A DNA stretch of 64,000 bases. Origin: JAKPAM01 sp047601745 (GTDB lineage: Bacteria; Pseudomonadota; Gammaproteobacteria; Burkholderiales; Burkholderiaceae_E). The stretch is from assembly GCA_047601745.1 (NCBI GenBank), contig JASGIS010000001.1, positions 5,952,001-6,016,000 of the forward strand. Reading direction: 5' to 3'. The position numbers and the translations under genes were made by a program. The notes beneath the pieces were generated by a model. It worked only from the letters and a program-made list of their open reading frames with translations. It ran no database searches and was not told where the DNA came from. Positions within the stretch are counted from its first letter, which is position 1. Each line of letters begins with the position of its first letter. Below, one piece after another: positions 18,018 to 27,404 of the stretch.

Positions 18018-19109
18018 CTAAGCGACGACCGACAGGATCTCGTGCAACGCCGCCGTCAGCGCGGCGTTCTGTGCATCGGTGCCGATCGTGATCCGCAGGA
18101 ACCGGCTGATCCGCGGCTGCCGGAAGTGGCGCACGAGGATCCGCCGTTCGCGCAGCGCGGCCGCCAGTTCCGCGGCATCGCGCTGCGGGTGGCGGACGAA
18201 GACGAAATTGGCGGCCGACGGCAGCACGTCGAAGCCCAGCGACGCCAGTTCGCCGGCCAGCCGCTCGCGCCCGGCGATCACCGCCCGGCAGTTCGCTTCG
18301 AAGTGCTCGTGATCACGCAGCGACGCGACGGCTCCGGCGGAAGCGAGCCGGTCGATCGGATACGAATTGAAGCTGTTCTTGACCCGGTTCATGCCCTCGA
18401 TCAGCGCCGCGTCGCCGACCGCGAAGCCGACCCGCAGGCCGGCCAGCGCGCTGGACTTGGACAGCGTCCGCACGACCAGCAGGTTCGGGTGGCGGCCGAC
18501 CAGCGTGACGGCGGACTCGGCGCCGAAATCGACATACGCCTCGTCGACCAGCACCACCGATCCGGGGTGCTGCCGCGCCAGCGATTCGATCGCCGGCAGC
18601 GGCAACGCGCGGCCGGTCGGCGCGTTCGGGTTGGCGATGACGATGCCGCCGTTCGGCTGATCGTAGTCGTCGACGCGGATCTGGAACGCGTCGTCCAGCG
18701 GCACGATCGTCGTCGCGATGTCGTAGAGCTGGCAGTAGACCGGATAGAAGCTGTAGCTGATGTCGGGCAGCAGCACCGGTCGCGGATGGCGCATCAGCGC
18801 CTGGAACGCGATCGCCAGCACCTCGTCCGATCCGTTGCCGACGAATACCTGCGACGGATCCCATCGTGTCTGGTCCGCCGCGCCGTGGGCCAGGTGCTCG
18901 ACGACCGCCTGCCGCAGCGCCGTCGAATCGGGATCCGGATACAGCCGCAGCGAATCATCGGCCGCGGCGCGGATCGCCGCCAGCGCGCGCGGTGACGGGC
19001 CGTACGGGCTCTCGTTGGTGTTCAGCTTGATCAGGCCGTCGATCTTCGGCTGCTCCCCCGGCACATAAGGGGTCAGGCGCTGGACGTCGGCGCTCCACAA
19101 TGCACTCAT
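18018..19109 (-). CDS. hisC: histidinol-phosphate aminotransferase
   Basis: A 363-aa PLP enzyme that converts imidazole-acetol phosphate to histidinol phosphate in histidine synthesis. Signs: LTPYVPGEQPKIDGLIKLNT NESPYG split over the N-terminus, FVGNGSDEVLAIAFQAL, IVIANPNAPTGRALPL (Asn that contacts PLP), VVLVDEAYVDF, and RTLSKSSALAGLRVGFAVG with the Schiff-base Lys. The start at 19109 (MSALWSADV) was preferred over the ATG at 19118 because it has a GGATG-type ribosome site at the right spacing and matches family N-termini. It lies apart from other his genes, 40 bp after hemL. Confidence 0.93.
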   Translation of the reverse strand: MSALWSADVQRLTPYVPGEQPKIDGLIKLNTNESPYGPSPRALAAIRAAADDSLRLYPDPDSTALRQAVVEHLAHGAADQTRWDPSQVFVGNGSDEVLAIAFQALMRHPRPVLLPDISYSFYPVYCQLYDIATTIVPLDDAFQIRVDDYDQPNGGIVIANPNAPTGRALPLPAIESLARQHPGSVVLVDEAYVDFGAESAVTLVGRHPNLLVVRTLSKSSALAGLRVGFAVGDAALIEGMNRVKNSFNSYPIDRLASAGAVASLRDHEHFEANCRAVIAGRERLAGELASLGFDVLPSAANFVFVRHPQRDAAELAAALRERRILVRHFRQPRISRFLRITIGTDAQNAALTAALHEILSVVA

Positions 19110-19148
19110 GTCAGGCATCCGGTATCGGAATCCGCGTCGCGCACCGCG

Positions 19149-20462
19149 TCAGGCCGCGATCGCGGCGAACGCGCGGCGCGCGACCGCGATCGTCTCGTCG
19201 ATGTCGGCGTCGCCGTGCGCCGACGAGAAGAAGAACGCCTCGACCGGAGACGGCGGCAGGTAGACGCCGCCGTCGAGCATCAGATGATAGAAGCGCTTGA
19301 ACCGCTCGACGTCCTGGCGCATCACCTCGGCGTACGAGTCCGGCGGCGACGCCAGCATGTACATGCCGGCCAGGCCGCCGACGTGGCGAGCGCTGAACGG
19401 CACGCCGGCCTCGGCCGCCGCCTGCTCGAGCCCGGCGATCAGCCGCCCGCAGGCCGCGCCCAGCCGCTCGTAGAAACCCGGCTCGGCGATCAGGTCCAGC
19501 GTTGCCAGGCCCGCAGCCATCGCGATCGGGTTGCCCGACAGCGTGCCGGCCTGGTACACCGGACCCAGCGGCGCCATCATGTCCATGATCGCCGCCGGCC
19601 CGGCGATCGCGCCGACCGGCATGCCGCCGCCGATGACCTTGCCGAACGCCGACAGGTCGGGGACGACGCCGCTCAGCTCCTGCGCGCCGCCGTGCGCGAC
19701 GCGAAAGCCCGTCATTACCTCGTCGAAAATCAGCAGCGCCCCGTGCCGCGTGCACAGCTCGCGCAGCCCTTCGAGAAAACCGGGGACCGGCGGGATCAGA
19801 TTCATGTTGCCGGCCATCGGCTCGACGATCACGCAGGCGATCTGCTCGCCGGCCGCGTCGAAATGCGCGCGCACGCTGGCCAGGTCGTTGAACTGCGCGA
19901 CCAGCGTGTGCTTGACCAGGTCGGCCGGCACGCCCGCCGAACTCGGCGTGCCGAAAGCCAGCGCGCCGGACCCGGCCTTGACCAGCAGGCTGTCGGCCGT
20001 GCCGTGGTAGCAGCCCTCGAACTTCAGGATCCGGTCGCGCCCGGTGAAGCCGCGCGCCAGCCTCAGCGCCGACATCGCCGCCTCGGTGCCCGAGCTGACG
20101 AAGCGCACGCGCTCGACCTGCGGAAACAGCGCGCACAGCCGTTCGGCCAGTTCGGTCTCCATCACGTTCGGCGCCCCGTACGACAGGCCGCGGTCGACGG
20201 CCTCGCGCACCTTGTCCAGCACGTAAGGATGCGACTGGCCGACGATCATCGGTCCCCACGAACCGAGGTAGTCGATGTAGCGGCGGCCCTCGACGTCGTA
20301 CAGGTAGGCGCCCTGGGCGCTGGCGATGAAACGCGGCGTGCCGCCGACCGCGCGGAATGCCCGCACGGCGGAGTTGACGCCGCCGACGAGGACCTTGCCC
20401 GCGCGTTCGAATTCGCGCAGGTTGGCGCCGGCCGAGCCGGTCGCGAGAGTGCTGTCAGTCAT
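19149..20462 (-). CDS. hemL: glutamate-1-semialdehyde 2,1-aminomutase
   Basis: A 437-aa PLP enzyme that makes 5-aminolevulinate, the C5-route precursor of heme. Family features: LVGGVNSAVRAFRAVGGTPR, YIDYLGSWGPMIVGQSHP, SSGTEAAMSALRLARGFTGR, ACVIVEPMAGNMNL, IFDEVMTGFRVA, and LSAFGKVIGGGMPVGAIAG containing the PLP Lys. The length is standard. It is divergent from ilvA, with 67 bp between the two starts. hemH lies 8 kb away, so heme genes are dispersed. Confidence 0.96.
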   Translation of the reverse strand: MTDSTLATGSAGANLREFERAGKVLVGGVNSAVRAFRAVGGTPRFIASAQGAYLYDVEGRRYIDYLGSWGPMIVGQSHPYVLDKVREAVDRGLSYGAPNVMETELAERLCALFPQVERVRFVSSGTEAAMSALRLARGFTGRDRILKFEGCYHGTADSLLVKAGSGALAFGTPSSAGVPADLVKHTLVAQFNDLASVRAHFDAAGEQIACVIVEPMAGNMNLIPPVPGFLEGLRELCTRHGALLIFDEVMTGFRVAHGGAQELSGVVPDLSAFGKVIGGGMPVGAIAGPAAIMDMMAPLGPVYQAGTLSGNPIAMAAGLATLDLIAEPGFYERLGAACGRLIAGLEQAAAEAGVPFSARHVGGLAGMYMLASPPDSYAEVMRQDVERFKRFYHLMLDGGVYLPPSPVEAFFFSSAHGDADIDETIAVARRAFAAIAA

Positions 20463-20529
20463 GCCGGAAGTCTAAAGGAATATCATGGCGGGACGCCGTT
20501 CCCCTCGCCGCCTCCGCCACGACGAATCC

Positions 20530-21831
20530 ATGCGCAACGATCGCCCTTCGCCTGCATCGCGCGATGCCGCCGCCGTCGAACCCGGCATCACGTTCGATGA
20601 CATCGTCGCGGCCCGCGCGCGGCTGGCCGGACAGATCGTCGACACGCCGTTCCTGCATTCGCGCACGCTCAGCGCGATCGCCGGCTGCGAGCTGTGGCTC
20701 AAGTTCGAAAACCTGCAGTACACGGCCTCGTTCAAGGAACGCGGCGCCGGCAACCGCATCGCCGCGCTGTCGGCGAGCGAGCGCGCGGCCGGCGTCATCG
20801 CGGTCTCGGCCGGCAACCACGCGCAGGGCGTCGCCCACGCGGCCGGCAAGCTCGGCATCCGCGCGGTCATCGTGATGCCGCGCTTCACGCCGTCGGTCAA
20901 GGTCGAGAACACGCGCCGGCTGGGCGCCGAGGTCGTGCTCGGCGGCGATCGCTTCGACGAAGCGCGGGACCGGATGCAGCGGATCGCCGACGAGCAGGGC
21001 CTGACGATCATCCATCCCTATGACGATCCGCTGGTCATCGCCGGCCAGGGAACGCTGGGCCTCGAGATGCTCGAAGCGCAGCCGGACCTCGACGCGCTGG
21101 TGCTGGCGATCGGCGGCGGCGGCATGATCGCCGGCGTGACGGTCGCCGCGCGGCGGCTCGCGCCGGCGCTGGCCGTCATCGGCGTGCAGACGCGCTTGTA
21201 CGACGCCGCGTGGCGGCAGTTCCATCGGGCCCGGGCGGACCTGGCCGGCGACGAGGCCTCGGACGTCGCCCGGGATGACACGGCGGGCGGCCCGACGATC
21301 GCCGAAGGCATCGCCGTCGAGGTGCCGGGCCGGCACACGATGCCGACGATCGTCGGCCAGGTCGACGACGTGCTGCGCGTCGGCGAGGCCGACATCGAGA
21401 AGGCGATCGTCGCGCTGCTGGAGATCGAGAAGACCGTCGTCGAAGGTGCCGGCGCCGCCGGCCTGGCCGCGGTGCTCGCGCATCCGCAGCACTTCGCCGG
21501 CAAACGGGTGGGCCTGGTGCTGTCGGGCGGCAACATCGATCCGCTGACGCTGTCCGACATCGTGCAGCGCGGCCTGGCGCGCAGCCATCGCCTGGTCCGG
21601 CTGGCGATCGGCGCGCGCGACATCCCGGGCTCGCTGGCCCGCATCGCGACGATCCTCGGCGACCACGGCGCCAACATCGAAGAGGTCACGCATCAACGGG
21701 CGTTCGCCGACCTGCCGGTCCGCCATACGCGGATCGAGGTCGTCGTCAGCACCCGCGGCGAATCGCACGTGCGCGAGATCACCGACGCGCTGGCCGCCGC
21801 CGGCTTCACGAGCCGGCTGGTCGGTCCTTAG
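20530..21831 (+). CDS. ilvA: threonine ammonia-lyase with C-terminal ACT domain
   Basis: A 433-aa PLP enzyme that deaminates threonine to 2-oxobutanoate, feeding isoleucine synthesis or catabolism. The PLP Lys is Lys69 in YTASFKERGAGNR; SAGNHAQGVAHAA and AIGGGGMIAGV are the Asn and glycine-loop PLP contacts. Residues about 355-433 form one ACT-type regulatory domain (VRLAIGARDIPGSLARIATIL, then IEEVTHQRAFADLPVRHTRI). A single ACT domain is nearer the short 'catabolic' type than the two-domain biosynthetic E. coli IlvA. The ATG at 20530 was preferred over one at 20485, which would lie near the divergent hemL start. Its 3' end overlaps the convergent LysR gene by 26 bp. Confidence 0.93.
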   Translation: MRNDRPSPASRDAAAVEPGITFDDIVAARARLAGQIVDTPFLHSRTLSAIAGCELWLKFENLQYTASFKERGAGNRIAALSASERAAGVIAVSAGNHAQGVAHAAGKLGIRAVIVMPRFTPSVKVENTRRLGAEVVLGGDRFDEARDRMQRIADEQGLTIIHPYDDPLVIAGQGTLGLEMLEAQPDLDALVLAIGGGGMIAGVTVAARRLAPALAVIGVQTRLYDAAWRQFHRARADLAGDEASDVARDDTAGGPTIAEGIAVEVPGRHTMPTIVGQVDDVLRVGEADIEKAIVALLEIEKTVVEGAGAAGLAAVLAHPQHFAGKRVGLVLSGGNIDPLTLSDIVQRGLARSHRLVRLAIGARDIPGSLARIATILGDHGANIEEVTHQRAFADLPVRHTRIEVVVSTRGESHVREITDALAAAGFTSRLVGP

Positions 21832-22915
21832 CGCGACGCCGCGCAGTCCGCCGGCCGGCCGGCGCAGACCCGGCCGAGGCGGAACCGGCCGAGGCGGAAG
21901 CAGCCGAGGCAGACTTAGCGGGTACGAAACCGGCAGACACGGAAGCGGCCGAGGCAGACTTGGCAGACGCGGAAGCGGCAGACGCGGAAGCGGCCGGCGC
22001 GGACTCGGTCGCCGCCAGCGCCGCCGCGTGGCGCTCCTGCGAAGCCTGCGCCTGCGCGATCAGCCAGTCGCGGAACCGGACGGCCGCCGGCGACAGGCCG
22101 CGCGCCTCGGGCGACGGCCACGCGAGCCAGTAGTGGCGGCCGGTCGGCATCGCCTGCTGCTCGACGACGACCAGCCGGCCGCTGCCGATCATGTGCTCGA
22201 CCAGGCACCAGCTCGCCAGCACGACTCCCTCGCCTTCGGCCGCCGCCGCCAGCGCCATCATGCCGTGGCTGAACAGCATCGTGCGGGTCGGCAGCAGCGG
22301 CCGCCCGGTGAACTCGAACCAACGCTCCCAGCCCTGCTGGTCCTCCTCGAACAGCAGGCGCGCGCGGGCCCAGTCGAAGCCCGCCCGAGTCGTCAGCGAT
22401 CGCACGTAGCTCGGCGACGCGACCGGCAGCAATGCGACCGGAAACAGCGGATGCACGTCGGTGCGCCGATAGCGGCCGGTGCCTTCGCGGATCGCCAGGT
22501 CGAAATCGCCGGCCGCCCCCAGATCGACGAGGCGCGGATCGGCCTCGACGCGGATCGCGATGTGCGGCGCTTCGCGAACGAACGCGGCCAGCCGCGGCGA
22601 CAGCCACAGCGTCGCGAACGACGGCACGACCGACAGCGCGACCGCGTGCGGCCGCGGCCGAACCCGCTCGGTCGCCTCGGCGATGCCGCGCAGGTGGCGC
22701 GAGACCTGGCGCTGGTATTCGATGCCCGAATCGGTCAGGCGCAACTCGCGCGGCAGCCGGTCGAACAGACGCAGCCCGAGGAAGTCCTCGAGCAGGCGGA
22801 CCTGTTGACTGACGGCGGCGGGCGTCACCGACAACTCGGCGGCCGCCTGCTTGACCCCGCCCAGGCGGCCGACCGCTTCGAAGGCGCGCAGCGCGTTCAG
22901 CGGCGGCAGCTTCAT
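21806..22915 (-). CDS. LysR-family transcriptional regulator (GcvA-like)
   Basis: A 369-aa DNA-binding regulator. The N-terminal helix-turn-helix is MKLPPLNALRAFEAVGRLGG then KQAAAELSVTPAAVSQQVRL, typical of the GcvA subgroup; the effector domain follows (LSVVPSFATLWLSPRLAAFV at about residue 97). The normal LysR protein ends near residue 300. Here about 60 more residues of Ala/Ser-rich repeat and a basic tail (RRTARRRAKDRPAGS) are added by tandem repeats. The 3' end overlaps ilvA. It is divergent from the DUF2917 gene, an arrangement common in Burkholderiales that suggests DUF2917 is a target. Confidence 0.9.
   Translation of the reverse strand: MKLPPLNALRAFEAVGRLGGVKQAAAELSVTPAAVSQQVRLLEDFLGLRLFDRLPRELRLTDSGIEYQRQVSRHLRGIAEATERVRPRPHAVALSVVPSFATLWLSPRLAAFVREAPHIAIRVEADPRLVDLGAAGDFDLAIREGTGRYRRTDVHPLFPVALLPVASPSYVRSLTTRAGFDWARARLLFEEDQQGWERWFEFTGRPLLPTRTMLFSHGMMALAAAAEGEGVVLASWCLVEHMIGSGRLVVVEQQAMPTGRHYWLAWPSPEARGLSPAAVRFRDWLIAQAQASQERHAAALAATESAPAASASAASASAKSASAASVSAGFVPAKSASAASASAGSASAGSAPAGRRTARRRAKDRPAGS
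21880..22014. repeat. in-frame tandem repeat at the 3' end of the LysR gene
   Basis: Degenerate units built on gcggaagcggccgaggc and gcagacttggcagacgc. On the minus strand they encode Ser-Ala-Ala/Ser-Ala-Gly-type tracts (SASAASASAKSASAAS). Confidence 0.85.
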
Positions 22916-23021
22916 CGCGACGATTCAGTTTTTCTTTATCGTAGCAGCAAAAAATATCGATTGAGCCGGACTTGCGCGGCCGCCGATACTCGAATGCCAC
23001 GAATCCGCCGGAGGACCCGCG

Positions 23022-23324
23022 ATGAACACGCTGCAGCGACGCCTGCGCACCGAGGGCGTTCTCGAACTGGCGCTGGCCGACGGCGACACGTTCACGATCC
23101 GGCGATCGATCACGTTCACCGTCACGCGCGGCCGCGCGTGGGTCACCGTCGAAGGCGAACCGGACGACATCTTCGTCGGCGCCGGCGAGCGATTCACGTC
23201 GCCGCGGCGCCGCCGGACCGTGTTCCAGGGCGACCCGCAATGCACGCTGACGATCGCCGGCTCGTCGTTGGTGGCACTCGGACTGGGCTTGGGCCCGGGG
23301 CTCGCGGCGCTGGACTGGACTTAG
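23022..23324 (+). CDS. DUF2917 family protein
   Basis: A 100-aa small protein with a predicted single beta-barrel (cupin-like) domain of unknown function. Recognised as DUF2917 from the LRRRL-type start, FTVTRGRAWVTVEGEPDDIF and FVGAGERFTSPRRRRTVFQG. Divergent from the LysR gene with 106 bp between starts. A GGAGGA ribosome site lies 10-15 bases upstream of the ATG. Function unknown; control by the neighbouring LysR protein is inference from position. Confidence 0.82.
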   Translation: MNTLQRRLRTEGVLELALADGDTFTIRRSITFTVTRGRAWVTVEGEPDDIFVGAGERFTSPRRRRTVFQGDPQCTLTIAGSSLVALGLGLGPGLAALDWT

Positions 23325-23408
23325 GCCTGGACCAGACTCGGGTCCGGGGCTGGCGGCGTACCGAGGCTCGACTGAAGAACGTCTCGCGCCTGCCGCCGCC
23401 CGGCCGGC

Positions 23409-24533
23409 TTACTGGAAGAAATCCTTGACGCGATCCATCCACGAACGCGTCTGCGGGCTGTGCCGCGGATCCTTCAGCGACAGATCCAGCTCGCGCAGCA
23501 ACTGCTTCTGCTTGTCGGTCAGCCGTACCGGCGTCTCGACGATCACGCGTGCGTACAGGTCGCCCGGATACGACGAGCGCAGGCCCTTCAGGCCCTTGCC
23601 GCGCAGCCGGAACGTCTTGCCGCTCTGCGTGCCTTCGGGCAGTTCGATCTCGGCGCGGCCGGACAGCGTCGGTACCTGAACCTTGCCGCCGAGCGCGGCC
23701 GTCGTCAGCGAGATCGGGATCTCGCAATGCAGGTCGTCGCCCTCGCGGTCGAACACATCGTGCTTCTTGATATGGATCTCGACGTACAGGTCGCCGGACG
23801 GCCCGCCGTTGACGCCCGGCTCGCCGTTGCCGGCCGAACGGATCCGCATGCCGTCGTCGATGCCCGCCGGAATCTTGACCTCGAGCGTCTTGTTGCGCTT
23901 GACGCGCCCCAGGCCGTCGCAGTGCGTGCACGGGTCGGGAATGACCTTGCCGGTTCCGTGGCAGGTCGGGCAGGTCTGCTGGATCGAGAAGAACCCCTGC
24001 TGGATCCGCACCGCGCCCTGACCGTTGCAGGCGCTGCAGGTCTTGGGCTTGGTGCCGGGCTTGGCGCCGGTGCCGTGGCAGTTCTCGCACGAGGTCCAGC
24101 TCGGCACGCGGATCTCGGTCGTGTAGCCGTTGGCGGCCTGCTCGAGCGTGATCTCCATCCCGTAGCGCAGATCGGCGCCGCGGTACACGTTGCTGCGTCC
24201 GCCGCCCTGCCGTCCGGCCTGCCCGCCGAAGATGTCGCCGAAGATGTCGCCGAACACGTCGGCGAACCCGCCGCCGCCGAAGCCGCCCGCACCGGCCCCC
24301 GCGTTCGGATCGACGCCGGCGTGCCCGAAGCGGTCGTACGCCTCACGCTTGCGGCCGTCGGACAGCATCTCGTAGGCCTCCTTGGCCTCCTTGAACTTTT
24401 CCTCGGCGTCCTTGCTGTCCGGATTGCGGTCCGGGTGAAACTTCATCGCAAGCTTGCGATAGGCCTTCTTTATTTCTTCTTCGGTGGCGTTCTTGGCAAC
24501 CCCCAGAACGTCATAGTAATCACGCTTCGCCAT
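23409..24533 (-). CDS. dnaJ: chaperone DnaJ
   Basis: A 374-aa Hsp40 co-chaperone that stimulates the DnaK ATPase and delivers unfolded clients. Domains in order: J domain (MAKRDYYDVLGVAKNATEEE, with the HPD triad in KFHPDRNP), a Gly/Phe-rich linker (from about residue 75: GGFGGGGFADVFGDIFGD), four zinc-finger repeats (CENCHGTG, CSACNGQG, CPTCHGTG, CTHCDGLG), and the C-terminal client-binding barrels. The start is the Met of MAKRDYYDV; the longer frame upstream has no family similarity. It follows dnaK by 166 bp containing a stem-loop. Confidence 0.97.
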   Translation of the reverse strand: MAKRDYYDVLGVAKNATEEEIKKAYRKLAMKFHPDRNPDSKDAEEKFKEAKEAYEMLSDGRKREAYDRFGHAGVDPNAGAGAGGFGGGGFADVFGDIFGDIFGGQAGRQGGGRSNVYRGADLRYGMEITLEQAANGYTTEIRVPSWTSCENCHGTGAKPGTKPKTCSACNGQGAVRIQQGFFSIQQTCPTCHGTGKVIPDPCTHCDGLGRVKRNKTLEVKIPAGIDDGMRIRSAGNGEPGVNGGPSGDLYVEIHIKKHDVFDREGDDLHCEIPISLTTAALGGKVQVPTLSGRAEIELPEGTQSGKTFRLRGKGLKGLRSSYPGDLYARVIVETPVRLTDKQKQLLRELDLSLKDPRHSPQTRSWMDRVKDFFQ

Positions 24534-24541
24534 CGATTGCT

Positions 24542-24567
24542 CCGGCATCCTAAAACCAAGATGCCGG
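24542..24567 (-). terminator. stem-loop between dnaK and dnaJ
   Basis: CCGGCATC and GATGCCGG form a perfect 8-bp stem with a 10-base loop that reads TTGGTTTTAG on the minus strand. It sits 8 bp before the dnaJ ATG with no T-tract after it, so it may be an mRNA-processing or translation-control hairpin rather than a terminator. Confidence 0.55.
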
Positions 24568-24699
24568 GCGGCGGAATCGACTCGCGTCGTCCCGCCGCCC
24601 GGCCCAAGCCCCATCCGATGCGGCCGCCGCCGGTCCCGCATCGACGGGCATCGGCGTCGAACCGATGCCCGCGATCGTCACCGCGGCGCGCCGCCCGGC

Positions 24700-26652
24700 T
24701 CAACTGCCGCGCTTGACTTCCTTGAAGTCGGCGTCGACCACGTCGTCGTCCTTCGGCCGGCGCGCCTCGCCCGCCGACGCCGCATCGGCCGCCGCCTGCG
24801 CTTCGGGCGGCACGTCGGCCTGCTCGCCCTGCATCTTGGCGTACATCATCTCGCCGAGCTTCTGCGAAGCGCTCGTCAACGCCTGCGTCTTGGCCTCGAT
24901 CTCGTTCTTGTCGTCGGTCTTCAGCGCCGCCTCGGCCTCCTGCAGCGCCGTTTCGATCTTCGACTTCTCTTCGGCCTCGAGCTTCTCGCCGTACTCGGTC
25001 ATCGACTTGCGCACCGAATGGACCAGCGCCTCGCCCTGATTGCGGGCGTTGGCCAGCTCGACCCGCGCCTTGTCCTCGGCGGCGTTGGCCTCGGCGTCCT
25101 TGATCATCTGCTGGATCTCGGACTCGGACAATCCCGAACTGGCCTTGATCGTGATCTTGTTCTCCTTGCCGGTCGCCTTGTCCTTGGCCGACACGTGCAG
25201 GATGCCGTTGGCGTCGATGTCGAACGTGACCTCGATCTGCGGCGTGCCGCGCGCGGCCGGCGGGATGCCTTCGAGGTTGAACTCGCCGAGCGCCTTGTTG
25301 CCGACCGCCACTTCGCGTTCGCCCTGGAACACCTTGATCGTCACCGCCGGCTGGTTGTCCTCGGCCGTCGAGAACACCTGCGAGTACTTGGTCGGGATCG
25401 TCGTGTTGCGCTTGATCATCGGCGTCATCACCCCGCCGAGCGTCTCGATGCCCAGCGTCAGCGGCGTCACGTCGAGCAGCAGCACGTCCTTGCGGTCACC
25501 GGCCAGCACCGCCGCCTGCACGGCCGCGCCGACGGCGACGGCTTCGTCCGGGTTGACGTCCTTGCGCGGCTCGCGGCCGAAGAACTCCTTGACGACCTCC
25601 TGCACCTTCGGCATGCGCGTCATGCCGCCGACCAGGATCACGTCCTCGATGTCCGAGGCTTTCAGGCCCGCATCCTTGAGCGCGAGACGGCAGGGCTCGA
25701 TCGTGCGCTCGACCAGTTCCTCGACCAGCGCTTCGAGCTTGGCCCGCGTGAACTTCAGGTTCAGGTGCTTCGGACCCGACGCGTCGGCCGTGATGTACGG
25801 CAGGTTGATGTCGGTCGCGGCGCTCGACGACAGCTCGATCTTGGCCTTCTCGGCCGCTTCCTTCAGGCGCTGCAGCGCGAGCACGTCCTTCGACAGGTCG
25901 ACGCCCTGCTCCTTCTTGAACTCGCCGATGATGTATTCGATGATCCGCTGGTCGAAGTCCTCGCCGCCGAGGAACGTATCGCCGTTGGTCGACAGCACCT
26001 CGAACTGCTTCTCGCCGTCGACGTCGGCGATCTCGATGATCGAGATGTCGAACGTGCCCCCGCCCAGGTCATAGACGGCGATCTTGCGATCCTTGCCGGC
26101 GGCCTTGTCCAGGCCGAACGCCAGCGCGGCCGCGGTCGGCTCGTTGATGATGCGCTTGACGTCGAGACCGGCGATCTTGCCGGCATCCTTGGTCGCCTGG
26201 CGCTGGCTGTCGTTGAAGTACGCCGGCACCGTGATGACGGCCTCGGTCACTTCCTCGCCCAGGTAGTCCTCGGCGGTCTTCTTCATCTTGCGCAGCACTT
26301 CGGCCGACACCTGCGGCGGTGCCGTGTCCTTGTCGCGCGCCTTGACCCACGCGTCGCCGTTCGGCGCCTTGACGATCTGGTAGGGCATCAGGTCGATGTC
26401 CTTCTGCACCTCCTTCTCGGCGAACTTGCGGCCGATCAGGCGCTTGACCGCGTACAGCGTGTTGCGCGGATTGGTGACGGCCTGGCGCTTGGCCGACGCG
26501 CCGACCAGGATCTCGTCATCGCTGGTGTAGGCGACGATCGACGGCGTGGTGCGCGCGCCTTCGGAGTTCTCGATGACCTTCGGCTGCCCGCCTTCGATGA
26601 TCGCCACGCAGGAATTCGTGGTGCCCAGGTCGATGCCAATGATTTTGCCCAT
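24700..26652 (-). CDS. dnaK: chaperone DnaK (Hsp70)
   Basis: A 650-aa Hsp70 with the N-terminal ATPase domain (MGKIIGIDLGTTNSCVAI; AVITVPAYFNDSQRQATKDA; VYDLGGGTFDISIIEI; ILVGGMTRMPKVQ), the linker DVLLLDVTPLTLGIET and the peptide-binding domain (NTTIPTKYSQVFSTAEDNQP). The C-terminal tail ends in an acidic DDDVVDADFKEV segment typical of proteobacterial DnaK. It is in the order grpE-dnaK-dnaJ, 71 bp after grpE, with a CAAGGAAA ribosome site. The heat-shock promoter ahead of grpE probably covers it. Confidence 0.98.
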   Translation of the reverse strand: MGKIIGIDLGTTNSCVAIIEGGQPKVIENSEGARTTPSIVAYTSDDEILVGASAKRQAVTNPRNTLYAVKRLIGRKFAEKEVQKDIDLMPYQIVKAPNGDAWVKARDKDTAPPQVSAEVLRKMKKTAEDYLGEEVTEAVITVPAYFNDSQRQATKDAGKIAGLDVKRIINEPTAAALAFGLDKAAGKDRKIAVYDLGGGTFDISIIEIADVDGEKQFEVLSTNGDTFLGGEDFDQRIIEYIIGEFKKEQGVDLSKDVLALQRLKEAAEKAKIELSSSAATDINLPYITADASGPKHLNLKFTRAKLEALVEELVERTIEPCRLALKDAGLKASDIEDVILVGGMTRMPKVQEVVKEFFGREPRKDVNPDEAVAVGAAVQAAVLAGDRKDVLLLDVTPLTLGIETLGGVMTPMIKRNTTIPTKYSQVFSTAEDNQPAVTIKVFQGEREVAVGNKALGEFNLEGIPPAARGTPQIEVTFDIDANGILHVSAKDKATGKENKITIKASSGLSESEIQQMIKDAEANAAEDKARVELANARNQGEALVHSVRKSMTEYGEKLEAEEKSKIETALQEAEAALKTDDKNEIEAKTQALTSASQKLGEMMYAKMQGEQADVPPEAQAAADAASAGEARRPKDDDVVDADFKEVKRGS

Positions 26653-26723
26653 GTTCGTTTCCTTGAAGACTTGAATGCGGAGGAATTCGGTTGATCAGTA
26701 TCTGGTGCTGCGCGAAACGGAAT

Positions 26724-27347
26724 TCAAGACTGGGCGACCGTCACCAGCGCGGGGCGAAGGATCCGGTCGTTGATCAGGTATCCCTTCTGCAGCACGCTGA
26801 CGACGTGGTTCGGCTCGACAGGGGGATTGACGGAATTGCCGGGCACCATCGAGATCGCCTGGTGCAGGTTCGGATCGAACTTCTGGCCGGCCGGGTCGAT
26901 GACCATCAGCTTGTTGCGCTCGAACACTGCGGCCAGCTGCTTGAGCGTGACCTCGACGCCTTCGAGCAGGCTCTGCGCCGACACCTTGTCGGTCTTGAGC
27001 GCCATCTCCAGGCTGTCGCGCACCGGCAGCAGCGACTCGGCGAACGATTCGATCGAGAACTTGTGGGCCTTGGCCACGTCGTCCTGCGCGCGGCGGCGCA
27101 CGTTCTCCATCTCGGCGCGGGCGCGCACGTACGCGTCGTAGTGCTCGCTGGCCTTGGCCTGGGCGGCGGCCAGTTCCTGCCTGAGCGCCTCGAGCTGCGG
27201 ATCGGCGGCCGGCGCCGCTCCGACGGCCGGATCGCCCGCCGGCGCCGCCTGCTGCGCGCCGGCCGCCGATCCGGCGGAGACCTCCGGAGCGCCGCCCGGA
27301 CCTTCGCCCACGGGTTTCAACGGTTCATCGGCTTGCGGATTCGACAT
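26724..27347 (-). CDS. grpE: nucleotide exchange factor GrpE
   Basis: A 207-aa co-chaperone that releases ADP from DnaK. The N-terminal third is Gly/Ala-rich and disordered; a long helix follows (LEALRQELAAAQAKASEHYD then ARAEMENVRRRAQDDVAKAH), then the beta-wing domain with FDPNLHQAISMVPGNSVNPP and VVSVLQKGYLINDRILRPAL, the GrpE signature. It begins the grpE-dnaK-dnaJ cluster. A sigma-32-type promoter lies 58 bp upstream. Confidence 0.96.
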   Translation of the reverse strand: MSNPQADEPLKPVGEGPGGAPEVSAGSAAGAQQAAPAGDPAVGAAPAADPQLEALRQELAAAQAKASEHYDAYVRARAEMENVRRRAQDDVAKAHKFSIESFAESLLPVRDSLEMALKTDKVSAQSLLEGVEVTLKQLAAVFERNKLMVIDPAGQKFDPNLHQAISMVPGNSVNPPVEPNHVVSVLQKGYLINDRILRPALVTVAQS

Positions 27348-27404
27348 TGATTTCCTCTATAGAATCAATAGCTTGACAAATAGCAACAAAGACTCTGTCC
27401 GGGG

